A DNA stretch of 64,000 nt from Physcomitrium patens (Eukaryota > Streptophyta > Bryopsida > Funariales > Funariaceae), in NCBI RefSeq assembly GCF_000002425.4, contig NC_037273.1, positions 11,647,986 through 11,711,985 on the forward strand, read 5' to 3'. The notes below the pieces were generated by a model, which was not told the DNA's origin, searched no databases, and saw only the letters and a program-made list of their open reading frames with translations. A program made the translations under genes and the position numbers. Below, piece after piece: positions 20,750 through 31,942 of the stretch; within the stretch, counting starts at the first letter, position 1; every line of letters starts with the position of its first letter.

Positions 20750-23700
20750 TCACTTCCCTGCAATTGGTATTTTCAATTTTGTACCATCTAACTCCCGTAA
20801 TGAGTAAGTCGCATTATCATGAACAGTCGTTACTACATATGGTCCAAACCAACGTTTTGAAAATTTCCGCAAAGTACTATGTTGATTATCCAGACTATTG
20901 TCATAAACAAGTACCCAGTCACCTTCCTCGATTGCTTTTGGTCTCAATCGATGTTGCTTATCGAATCGTGCCTTGTTTTGTAACCTTGCTCTTTTTAACC
21001 TTCCTAATGCTATCTGGACATCTTCCGTTCTTTGCTCCAATTGTCGAATCCTAATAGCCAGAAGTTCTTCTTTTATCAATCCATCTTCCCATGGTAGCAT
21101 ACTCCAAGTAAGTACCCTTTCTTCAATCGGCATAATTGGTTTTTGACCTGTCATAAGTTCTACTGGCATATATCCTGTCACCGAGCTATGTGTTGTTCAA
21201 TCAGTCCATAATGCAAATGACAAAAGCCGTGGCCACTCTTTAACTTTCCCATTACAAGCTTTAACCAATGCTTTCACAATCGGTAGGTGACCTTGTTCGC
21301 TTTTTGCATTCCCTTCTGGATTATAAGCAGTAGTCAATGATAGTTTAACTCCACATCTTTCAAAGAACTTACGAGCTTCTTGTACATTTAATTCTCTACG
21401 ATCTGCAGTGATTTTTCCTATGCACCCGTAACGGCAAATGACATCTTCAAGCAAAAACCTACAAATCCCCTCTGTAGATTTTATCCTCAATGCTCTTCCT
21501 TCTACTTGATTTGATAAATCTTCACGAGCTAAAACCAAATATCTCATCTGCCATAACCCAACCGGCATAATAACCAAATCAACAACCCATTTAAAATAAA
21601 TAGCCAGAGGATATGTAGGATGAAGACCATCTCGATGTCGGATATTAGAATACGATTGACAGATTTCACATGACTCTACAAATGAGAGCACATCTCGATA
21701 CATATTTTTCCACCAATATCGTTCCTTGAGTTTAGCAAAAGTAGCCCAGATTCCTCTATGCCTTGCCCATAAACTATCATGAAACCCCTTTAATAATTTT
21801 AGTCTTTCTTCTTTTTTGCCTATCACTCGCTGTGGCATCCCAATTCCTTTCTTCGGTCTCTTCCATAAGAATCCATCTCGAAGTAAAAATCCATATGCTT
21901 TTTTTCTTATTTGTTTGAATTTTTCTGTAGACCAATTCCCTTGCTTAGTCAAGGTATTCAAATAATGACCAATATCCAATAATTCTCCTTCATAAGATTC
22001 TTCAAGAAATAGCTTGTCTTCTTTGTTGAGATTTGATATTGAATAGAATTTCAATCCGACATCATCAATGTCTTCAACCATTTCGTCCTCCCTCTCGTAT
22101 CTTGCTCGAGATAGCATGTCTGCTACTAAATTGTACTTCCTAGTGATATGCTTAAATTCTGGATTTAGTGACTTAATATAAGCAATCCATCTCAACATTG
22201 CAATATCTGGCGTTCAACAGTTAATAACCATTCCAAGCAATGGCAAGCAATCTGTTTCAATTACTACTATTGCCCCAATCAAATAGTCCTTTTCAGCTTT
22301 CATAGCCGAAACGACTCCCCAAAGTTCTCTTTTGACTTGTGAATATGCACGCTGACGAATACTTAAAACTTTGGCCCCAAATCGAACTGCAAATCTACTC
22401 CCATTTGAATCATCTTGACCCACAGTCCATCCAATGGCAATTGGACTAGCGTCCACAGTAAGAATCACTAGTCTATTGCACTTATAATCAACCTTCCTCA
22501 ATATTGGAGGTGACATCAATAATTTCTTCAATATTTACATTGCCTGAATATGCCTTTCTTCCCATTTAAATTGGTAACCCTTGCGTAACAGTTGATATAA
22601 TGGATCCGCTATGTGAGCAAAATGAGGGATCCAGATTCGATAAAATACACATGCATCCAAAAACCTGCGAACCTCTGTTAAAGAATCACAATCCTCTTTC
22701 ATCCTTCCAATTGCATCAACTTTAGTCGGATTTGGTTTTCTTCCGTAAGATCCACATAAATGTCCAACAATTACAACCTCTCGTACTCCAAATACGGACT
22801 TCATACCCGATAATGTAAGATGAACTTCTCCAAGCCGAGTTAAAATCTTTTCACAATCTTGTATATGATCAACAACATATCTACAACACCCCCTCGTATC
22901 TAAAGTTTCATCCTTGTCTCCTTCTCTGCACCCTTTTATAGGAACATCATCCAGAAAAGGTATAGTCTTTTCATGAATAAAATCTCTCAATACCTTATTC
23001 ATCCCATTCATCATATGCGCAACTGAGTTGGTCGCGCCTTGAAGAAGAGTGCACATTCTAACCAATCCAAGCGGTGTCCTCATCGTTGTCATATCTCTAC
23101 TTCCTTCGGCAAGTTGAAATTCATCATAACCTGAATACAAATCACCCATTGAATAGATCGCCCTTCCAACAAACGCCTTAGTAAATTCATACACAATAGA
23201 TCCAATTCCTGCATTCCTGACAGTTACAGCATTCACCGGCTGCATATCTTGAATAAATCGTAGTGACACATTCTTCTTAGGTACCGTAAACCATCGACTA
23301 GAATACGGCGCAAATGAAGGTTCCAATATTTTCATCTTTATCTTTTCTTTCAATAGTTCCACCAATTTAGGTAAATGTGCCCTCGGTACAAGAATCGGTC
23401 TTAGATTCCAAGGTACATGCGATACAGTGAAGATAACCATATGTGTTATAATATTTGGATCCACACACCCAATTTCATGAGATTCGAAGGCAAACGATCT
23501 ACCTTGTTTAGCCAACATCTTTTTGAAGCAAGTAATTTCCTCCGGCAATAAAGAACCATCAGAACCAATCTTCAATTCTTCAAAAGTCTCTTCAGTAAAC
23601 TGATGTCCAATACTCATTGGATCTCTTAAACTTGCTTCTTTTGATGCTTCTCCCATTTGTTCTTTAGAATGCTCTTGTAATGGTCCGGCAACAAGCTTTA

Positions 23701-24079
23701 CCTTCTTATCTGCCATTTTATATCTCGTCTCTACTGTGACTTCTCGTACTTGAAAAGATTCAAGCATGGTATAAACCTCTCTCGAATGAATCTCAACAAT
23801 CTTATCATTATCCCCTAACCCAATAGATGTAATCAATTCCAATGAATCTTCCAGTCCATTTTCTTCACAAACACCCAAAATCCTCTCATCATCTTGCAAT
23901 GTACCTATCTTGCGTAATTATCCTTCAATATTATATAATATTTTTCTTTCTTTTCTTTTAAAATCATCAACTTTCTTATACATAATATTTCCATTCTCGA
24001 ATATGCCAATAAAACTCTCATCAAAGGCACCTTCATCTCGCGAGAGTACCTCCTCTTTTGTACCTCCATAATCTCGCAT
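20750..24079 (-). pseudogene. pol of the Ty3 element (RT, RNase H, integrase), with stops
   Basis: One reading frame begins with ATG at 24,079, overlapping the gag-protease stop as TAATG, and runs to 20,750. It contains reverse transcriptase (QDMQPVNAVT, then FLDD near 22,945-22,955), RNase H (TVDASPIAIGW, about 22,214-22,531) and integrase. The integrase shows an HHCC finger (H..H and C-EI-C, about 21,640-21,800), D (FKWVVDLVIMP), D (ITADRRELN) and E (NAKSEQGH), then a GPY/F module (RWFGPYVV) near the C-terminus. In-frame stops occur near 23,932, 22,537, 22,216 and 21,199, each one C-to-T change from CGA or CAA. No chromodomain was seen after the GPY/F module. The integrase wording (YLVLAREDLSNQVEGRAL) reminds me of fungal and lower-plant Ty3 lineages more than seed-plant ones; a phylogeny would decide. 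Confidence 0.88.
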
Positions 24080-26451
24080 TACAGTGGTACCTCCCCAAAA
24101 TCCTTAAATCCTTCAACAATCTTTGGCAATGGTTTCTCCCTCAACCTATCTCGATTCCGTTCATGGTTAGGAGGTACTATTAGAAATTGTACAGCTTTCC
24201 TCCCATCTTCGCTCCGTACCCTTGCATAAGTAGAACCATCGTCAAGTACCTTTGTTTCCATCCGTGTTGTCGTGATATAAGGTTGTCCTAAAATCAACAG
24301 ATAAGACGTTGTATCTTGAACGAAGAAATGTTGCTCCGTCGCAACATCCCCAATCCGAATTTTGACATCTGGACAAGCTCCATATAATTCGTCGCGTGTG
24401 TTATTAGCTGCTCGTATTGCCCATCCATGTTCTATATCAATTGGCCATTTTTGCTTCTTATAAAGATCTTTAGACATGAGATTTATTTCAGAACCATGGT
24501 CCACCAAAGCAACTATTGGTTCCTCTATATCTCCTACTTTCACCAATACCTCAGTAGTTGCCTTTGCCCAATGCTTTCGAGTATAATGGCTCAAAGTTTC
24601 CATTTCCTTATCACTAGAATCTTCGAAATGTACTCGCTGATTATACCCATTCTTTTCATTTGTTGGTTGCTTGTAACCAATATCAACCTCTTCTTCATCT
24701 CTACATATTCTTGCATCAATAGCATGACTCATTCCAGTTTCGCCCATTGATTGCCTCTTTTGCTTAATGCTGTCAATGATAACATCATGAAACTCCTTCT
24801 TTGCAATTCCGAAGACTTCTTTCAATGTGAATTCCACCTTAGCATTCAATATACGTTCTTCCAACACCCCTTTCAAATTTGTTGCCGCTTCAATGTCAGA
24901 AAGTAGCTTATAAGCAATTGATTTGCCCTTATCTTTTGTCTCCATTGTTTTTTCTTCCAATGATACTGAGGTATCCTTTACAGGCAATTCTTGTGAAGCT
25001 GCCTCTCGAGCCTTGTCTCCTCAAGTTTGCCTCTTAAAAGAATTTCCTTCTCTAGTATCATCAAAATTTCCTCGTCTTTTTTCTTCCATCAAAGCTTCAT
25101 GTTGGCTCTTAGCAATATATGCATGAACTGAAAGAGACTCAACAGGATCCTCCCAACCTATTCTACCTCGTATTGTAGCTGCAGTTCTCAATAACGCTTC
25201 TAAAGGTAATTTTCCTTCTTGCATTGTAGAAACGGCAGAAGCCCAAAACTCACTAGTTTCCGTACTTCCACCAATTTCATCATCTACTCTAGCACCATAA
25301 CTTGCACTTTCTCGTGCTACTGTTTCATGCTCTTTTAAGTAATCTTGAACCAATGCTCTCATTCCTCCCTTACCAAAATTGGTTTGAACAAGATCCTCCC
25401 TATCTTTCAATGCTATCTTCTCATCTTTCCAGCAAATAATTCCCTGCCGTATCATATTATTAAATTCATTGCAATCTTTTCTAGTGTGTGAAGCATCATC
25501 ACACCAAATGCATCTTTGTACATATCTTTGTTTTGAAACATTCTTCGAATTGTTTATAGAAGTATTCTCTTCAAGTCTTGCTAATTTGATTTGAAGATCT
25601 CGCATTCCTCATATAATTTCTTCTATACCCATATCGACTTTCTTTGACAAGGATGTCGAAGGTTGAACTGTAGGCATTGTTGGTGGTGTTGTACGTATTG
25701 GAGCTTTGGGTGCTTGTACTGTTTTCGGAATATTACTCCTATCCTTCCTCCTTTCTTTTTTTGTAAGCAACCCCACCGCATCTTCAACGTTCTTCCACTT
25801 CATTGTCAATCCTTCATCTTCTTCTTTGTCTTCAAGAAGGGGTTCTAATTTCTCTTGCAATTCTCCATCAGCAGCTTGAAGAAATACATCAACTTTGTTC
25901 GACTCCAATGTCAATTTTTCTACCTTCGATAATTGAGAGTACTGCCTCTCAAATTTCCTTAGTAGCTCTGTTGCTTGCAAATTCTTATTGGGCCGTTCAA
26001 TCCATCCCAGAAACAGCTTCTTAGTAACGCGATCAGCATCTTCCAAGAAATATTCGTCTTTCAATGCATGTGAAAAATCCTCCCATGAATTCCCATAACG
26101 ATCCGTAATCGATGTAATGTGGTCTCTTATCTCCGGTATCGTGGCAAGTCCAAATAGTGCAACCATTTTCTTCTCAGAAACCCGATTTAATTCCATTTCA
26201 CGAACATAACATCTTAAATACCTTGAAATATTCCTCCCATCAAATTGATCAATTTTATTGACCACTGCTTGCAATGCTTTGGTTGCCAAAGCTTCCTTTC
26301 GATCATTGCTTTGCTGTTGCTGCATTGACAATGAGAAGGCTTGAAACAAACTAGCAATAGACGGATCCATGTGCATACCTTGTCCTTTAGAAGACTCCCC
26401 ACCAGGAACTCCTCCCAAAAATCCTTCAAAATTTTTATTTTCATTTTCCAT
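24079..26451 (-). pseudogene. gag-protease of the Ty3 element, with stops
   Basis: A single frame from ATG 26,451 to TAA 24,079. The N-terminal half is a capsid-like Gag (glutamine-rich SMQQQQSND, then an all-helical region with GWIERPNKN). A CCHC zinc knuckle (CIWCDDASHTRKDC) lies in the 25,021-25,605 segment. The aspartic protease (ALVDHGSEINLM) lies in the last third, with His in place of the usual Ser or Thr after the catalytic Asp. Stops TGA at 25,611 and 25,023 are both explained by CGA to TGA. Gag packages the element RNA into virus-like particles and the protease cleaves the polyprotein. Pol follows in the -1 frame. Confidence 0.88.
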
Positions 26452-26522
26452 AAAAATAAAGATAAAATCAATTAAAATCCAATACCTTCCACCTCAAGCT
26501 TTCACGTGGGGTTCACAACTTT

Positions 26523-27827
26523 TTTCGCATTACGTGCTTTCCTGCTCGAGAACGCGCCGGGCGTCTGGCTGTAGAAGGTAGTATGGAGATTCGCCGATAG
26601 TCAAGCAGTCTATCAGTTTTGACTGTTGGAATATAAACGACTGCAACAATGTACTGTAAATCTATATGGATGCTCTTCAACTGCTTATCGAAGTCCTTTT
26701 TGCCCCAGCCGGTAGGTCTCTAGACGTTACAGAGAACCCTGAACAACCCAAATTGTTAATCTTCAATACCGCTTTGTACTTACGATCTTGTATCCACTGA
26801 CTGTCTTGTTAGATTAACCCAATAAATTTCATTCACTCCGCATACTCAATCCTATAGACACCCTTTTAATCCTTCAATCACAGACGTAACTTGATTTTAC
26901 AAAACAGTCAAAAGTATTCAAACCCACTTCATTAAAAATCCCGATTCACCATTACAACACTGACTTCAGCAGCGATTGCCTCAGTCTTCCCAAAACTCTA
27001 CGAAGAAGAAAAATCCAAATTCTATGTCTTTCCTTCCCCGACTCGAAGCATGAAGCTCTTCTCTCTAATCCCTTTGATCTTCAAAAACCTCCAATGAAAA
27101 CCGAACTAGTAACCTTGCCAAAACTTGAAAAAACCCCTTGCTTCCCTGATTCCCCTTCAAACTTATATCCTCCCTAACCTTATCCTCTGAATTTCTTCAA
27201 TCTTCCGTCTTAGATCCGGAATTGGCTCCCACCGTCAAGCTTGGATCCGAAATTGGCTCTCGTCGTCAAAGCTTTCTCCTCTGTTTTTACCTTTAAGAAA
27301 TCCATTTATCGAAAACAACGTTCCCTGAAATGGCACAGAGAACAAGACAGCCTGAAACAGAATCGAACACCGTAATCGGGACCACATTGAGTCGCCCGAC
27401 CAATTCAAGTCCCATATTGGGTAAGAGTCCAGTAGTAACCTGGATGTTCCCGTAATTGAGTCAAATTGGTCCTCGCGTCGGATTGGCTAAGACCCGTAGT
27501 AAGACCTGGATTTCCCGTAATTGGGTTGACCGGCCAATTCAGGTCTCATATTGGATAAGAGGACCCGGATTGGATTCTCGAAATTGGATCCAATTGGCTC
27601 TTCGAACCCATCGTATGAATTGATCCTTCTCTTCCTGCTGACTCTCGTTATTTGAATCGAATGGAGCATTTCAGTATGCCCCGGCTGACTGTAACGGAGT
27701 GACTGAACCTGACCACTCAGTATTTGCACTGGAGTTGGTCGATGCTCCCAATATTCGAGGTAACTGAATATTAATAAAATTCCCCTTTCTTTTTATTTTC
27801 ACTATATACTCGTGTTACAATACGACA
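26523..27827 (-). repeat. 5' LTR of the Ty3 element (right)
   Basis: 1,305 bp, minus-strand start TGTCGTATTGTAACACGAG with TATATAGTG just inside. It is nearly identical to the left LTR, but the last six bases next to the internal region differ (GCGAAA against ATGACA), so this terminus is altered. The sequence after it (AAGTTGTGAACCCCACG) is not an obvious tRNA complement. Confidence 0.92.
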
Positions 27828-27831
27828 ACGT

Positions 27832-28671
27832 GGACCTTAGTGAAAAAGTTCTCCCCTCGCCTTGACCTTCAAGAGGACCTTAGCAGAGAAGTTTTGTCGT
27901 TGCCTTCACCTTTAAGTGGACATTAGTGGAGTAGTTCTACCCATGCCTTCGCCTTCAAGAGGACCTTAGTAGAGAAGTTTTGTCCTTGCCTTCGCCTTCA
28001 AGAGGGCCTTAGTAGAGAAGTTTTGTCCTTGCCTTCACCTTTAAGTGGACCTTAGTGGAGAAGTTCTGCCCTTGCCTTCACCTTTAAGTGGACCTTAATG
28101 GAGAAGTTCTGCCCTCGCCCTCACCTTCAAGTGGACCTTAGTAGAAAACTTCTGCCCTCATCTTCACCTTCAAGTCGACCTTAGTGGAGAAGTTCTACCC
28201 TCGCCTTCACCTTGAAGTGGATCTTAGTAGAGAAGTTCTGTCCTCGCCTTCACCTGAAAGTGGACCTTAGTGGAGAAGTTTTACCCTTGCCTTCACTTTT
28301 AAGTGGACCTTAGTAGAGAAGTTCTGTCCTAGCCTTCACCTTTAAGTGGATCTTAGTGGAGAAGTTCTGCCCTTGCCTTCACCTTCAAGTGGACCTTAGT
28401 GGAGAAGTTCAGTCCTTGCCTTCACCTTCAAGTGGACCTTAGTACAGAAGTTCAGTCCTTGCCTTCACCTTCAATTGGACCTTAGTGGAGAAGTTTTGCC
28501 CTTGCCTTCACCTTCAAGTTAACTTTAGTGGAGAAATTTTGCCCTCACCTTCACCTTGAAGTGGACCTTAGTAGAGAAGTTTTATACTCGCCTTCTCCTG
28601 CAAGTGGATGTTAGTAGAGAAGTTATGCCCTCCTCTTCACCTTCAAGTCGACCTTAGTGGAGAAGTTTCTA
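27832..28671. repeat. 43-bp tandem repeat array, right block (about 19 units)
   Basis: Same unit as the left block, starting mid-unit with GGACCTTAG exactly where the left block stopped. It ends abruptly at about 28,671 (GAAGTTTCTAAGGG) against unrelated sequence. Confidence 0.95.
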
Positions 28672-30420
28672 AGGGTGGAAGAACATGACCACTTGATGGT
28701 GCAAGCATTGGAGCTATTGGTGGCCATATTCTTAGAATTGACTTAAAAACCACCAAAAAGATTGTGCTACTTTTTTATTGCCATTTTTCCAATAGCCATT
28801 TTTCCAACAGTTTCTAATTTATACACTTTTTAATATCCATATCCTATTTGGTCAAAAATGAATTCACCAAAATCTTAATTTTTATTTTTTAATTTTTTTC
28901 TTCTAAAACTTTTTATTTCATGACTTGTAGGTTCACCTCGTTTATAATATTTGATTATGCTTCGAAAAAAATCATAACTTGATGTTGGATTTTTGGTAGA
29001 TTGAACATTCCATATGATTTTTTTTACAAGTGTTGTGTTTGCAAATTTGCTTTAAAAATTTAAAATTATTGGATGCAAATTGATTGATGAGTATTGTAAT
29101 TTTGAGTAAATCATTTGTCTTGAACTAGTAGTTAAACTAATTTTGTCAATCTATGTCTCATGTTTTAACCAAATTCTCATATGGTTATTTTATTTTCAAC
29201 TTTTGTTGAATGAAGTTCATTATGGTTCCATTAGAATTGACTTTCAAGATCTTTGGTATTACATAGCATAAGTGACAAGAGTGTTATGTGTTGAATTTTT
29301 TTAAATAATAAAAATAAACTATAATATTCTTAAAAGTTGACAACTATTCACAAATTATGAAATTATATCATTTATTGAGAAGGTCATAATTCATGTTGTA
29401 AGTTATAGATTTTTTAATAAAAAAAGGCTTTAAATTTACAAACACTATTTTTAAAGTAACTTCATATCAATAGTTTTAAAATAAATATTTTAAAAAATGA
29501 CATAGTATAAAATATTTATTTTGATCTTTGTAGGCTTATCAGCCTTTATTGATTCTTATTGTTTTTAAATACACAACAAATTCTATCAAAGTAATTTACT
29601 TAACTATTTTTGCCAATATCACATTATGAGCATATTGACACATATGTACATATTAAAAAGGTTAACCACATATTATTTCTAAAAATGCCACACATATTAA
29701 AATTAACCATGTTTTTTCACTCTGTAATTTTAAAAATCACCATATTTTATCAAGATATATAGTTCTCTACAATCTATTAGAAAATGCAATTACTACAAAG
29801 AAAAATGTTAAATCATTTCTTTTGCTCTTTTCTATTTCTATTATCAAATTTTAAGAAGAGTGGACAGGATCCACCGTTTTTGTGGTATTCTTTAGTGATT
29901 TTAGTAAAAGTTTCATTTTATAAAATAAAAGATAAATAATTAAGTGTGTAATTCGGAGCATGCATTTTTATATAACTTCAGTTTTAAATTCAAACCTTAT
30001 TTCTAAATTATACATATTTAAATTTATGATTTTGTTTTGTAATATTTCAAGTTGAGATTACTTTAAAACAAGTTCATGTGTAGAAGTTTATAACTTCTAA
30101 AACATACACCTAAATTAATAGATAAATGAAACTTAAAGTAATTATTTTTTAAAAAAAAATATTGGCCATTCTCTTTTCATCTTTGGCAACACTTTGTTAA
30201 AATACAATATTAAGTATTTTACCCTCTGTGTAATCATATTAGCTATAAACTATACTTTTGCACAAAAGAAGAAGGTATACTGTGTTAGAATCCATCAAGC
30301 AAGCAAGACTAAAATTTGACAGGTGGGATTCAAACATTAATAGATACTTTTTGTAAGAGATTCTTTTTGATACAATTAGCCATGCCATGATCTTGTTGTT
30401 TATCATTTCCGGACCATTTC
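28672..30420. other. AT-rich intergenic DNA
   Basis: No open frame of note, no recognisable element, no RNA gene seen. Confidence 0.65.
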
Positions 30421-30479
30421 TATCTAAACTTTTGTTCGCCCAAACAACGGTTTAAGAGCATAAGGCTGATTGCTGTACT

Positions 30480-31260
30480 GGAAGAAGGCGTTGCCGTAGT
30501 GAAGTGAACCGAGAACCTGGGTACCTGCATATCTATAGAGTTTCCATAGATATGAAGAGAACCGAGAACCTGGGTACCTGCAAAGGTGTTAACAATGCAG
30601 AGCAAATAGCTAACGAATGCGAAGCCCCAACCATATTATTGAAGGCTGTTCAATTGGAAGGCAGGCGGTTTCAATTGTCGTGTTATTCTGCCTAATGAAA
30701 AATCCGAAGTGGAGCTAATTGTATACAGTGGTATGGAAGGGTGCCAACACGCATATCTATGGAAACTCAGCATTGTGCTGCAGCTACAGCACTTTACCAA
30801 ATGAAAGGGAAATTGCAGGATGGATCGCATTGTAGCTCCAGTGCAACGAGAGCTACACTTAGTGCTCTTGAGTGACTGGAATCGGCTTCGTGTAGGAGAC
30901 ATATACATTTCAGGGCTCTGGTACATGAAACGATGTCACGGTTGCCCTGATCACCGAACAAGACTGCACATGGCCTAGTGGGGTGTTGGGAAAAGCTTGA
31001 CGAAGATGCTGCCAGTGCATGGGAGGACGTAGCCGAACCGGAAACCAGTGGTCGGAAGCTTGATTATCCTTGGGAGCAATTCCCACTACAAGAATAGAAG
31101 CAAGCTCCCTCTTGCTGTTACGATGGTTTTGATGAATGAGCTAATCAATGCGTCTGCATTGAAAGATTCTCCAGGGTAGTGATACAGGTGTGGATCAGTT
31201 TTGAGCGGTAGTCCAGAAATTCAGGTTCATTGAACGAGGTTGGAGGCGACTAACAGCGGA
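30480..31260. other. GC-balanced unidentified island
   Basis: About 780 bp of normal base composition inside very AT-rich DNA, typical of a gene fragment or recent insertion. Short open frames exist on both strands (plus 30,504-30,695; minus 30,636-30,926) but none continues or resembles a known family. It contains a 24-bp direct repeat (30,506-30,529 and 30,559-30,582), a small hairpin between the copies (CATATCTAT / ATAGATATG) and a 17-bp inverted match between about 30,535-30,552 and 30,753-30,770. It could be a decayed gene, a ncRNA locus or a non-autonomous element. Confidence 0.35.
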
Positions 31261-31299
31261 CCTGCCACCGCCATGGCATCTTCCTGAGCGGCATTGTGG

Positions 31300-31396
31300 A
31301 TTGTTTTGTTTTGTTGTGTGTAATTTTGTGTTTTTCTTGTGTGTGTGTGTGTTTTTTTATTTTGTTTTGTTTTTTTTTGTTTTTTTTTTTTTTTCT
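31300..31396. repeat. T/G-rich low-complexity tract
   Basis: Runs of TTTTG, a (TG)n stretch and a long poly-T at the right edge of the GC-balanced island. On the minus strand this is an A-rich tract, as found at the end of some retroposed sequences. Confidence 0.8.
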
Positions 31397-31910
31397 TGCA
31401 AAGAGAAGATGGAGGCAAGTGATTGGCAGGAGTAGTGAGATGTGGTAAAGAACTAGCGATAGAAGGTTTTGTTATGTTGGGATGTGAAGATTATGTGTTT
31501 TGGGTTGTTAGTTAGAGGATCAGAGGTAGTCAGTTTGAGACCCAAAATGAGGTAGTACTGTGCTAGATGGCAAAAGGCAGTTAAAGGTACAATCTAAGAA
31601 TTAGGATAGAGTTTTGATTTTAAGGATTGATGTTTAGGATTACAGTTGATGTCAAAATTGCTTCAATTGGAAAGGTGATTATTTGAGTTGAATTTTAGAA
31701 TATAAGATGTAACCACAAATTCAAACAATAGAATTCTTAAATAAATAAGTATAATCATTTTATTTTTTTTATGCTGTGTATTGATTAAGAAAAATACTAA
31801 GATCAATGAAAAAAAAACCAAATTAGCAATTATTTTAACTAAAAGTTCTAATTAATAGAGTATAAAATAGTAAACATGATTTAAATCAAAAATCATAGAA
31901 AAAACAAACG

Positions 31911-31911
<1 letters not shown>

Positions 31912-31941
<30 letters not shown>
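31912..31941. repeat. (TA)n microsatellite
   Basis: About 15 units. Confidence 0.95.

Positions 31942-31942
<1 letters not shown>

Larger units (their letters stand above)
19237..27827 (-). mobile_element. Ty3/gypsy LTR retrotransposon inserted in the 43-bp array
   Basis: A full-length 8,591-bp element transcribed on the minus strand, so its 5' LTR is on the right. Order: 5' LTR (26,523-27,827), gag with zinc knuckle, protease, reverse transcriptase, RNase H, integrase (domain order of Ty3/gypsy), polypurine tract, 3' LTR (19,237-20,540). Flanks carry the 4-bp duplication ACGT (19,233-19,236 and 27,828-27,831). Removing the element and one duplication restores a normal 43-bp unit. Coding regions hold several stop codons, and the LTRs differ at 11 of about 170 aligned bases (10 transitions), so the copy is no longer autonomous. 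No usual TGG-initial primer-binding site is seen after the 5' LTR. Confidence 0.95.

Noticed and set aside
26503..26522. Primer-binding site after the 5' LTR of the array-resident Ty3 element
   Set aside because: AAGTTGTGAACCCCACG does not start with TGG or match a tRNA 3' end I know; the LTR terminus is also altered here.
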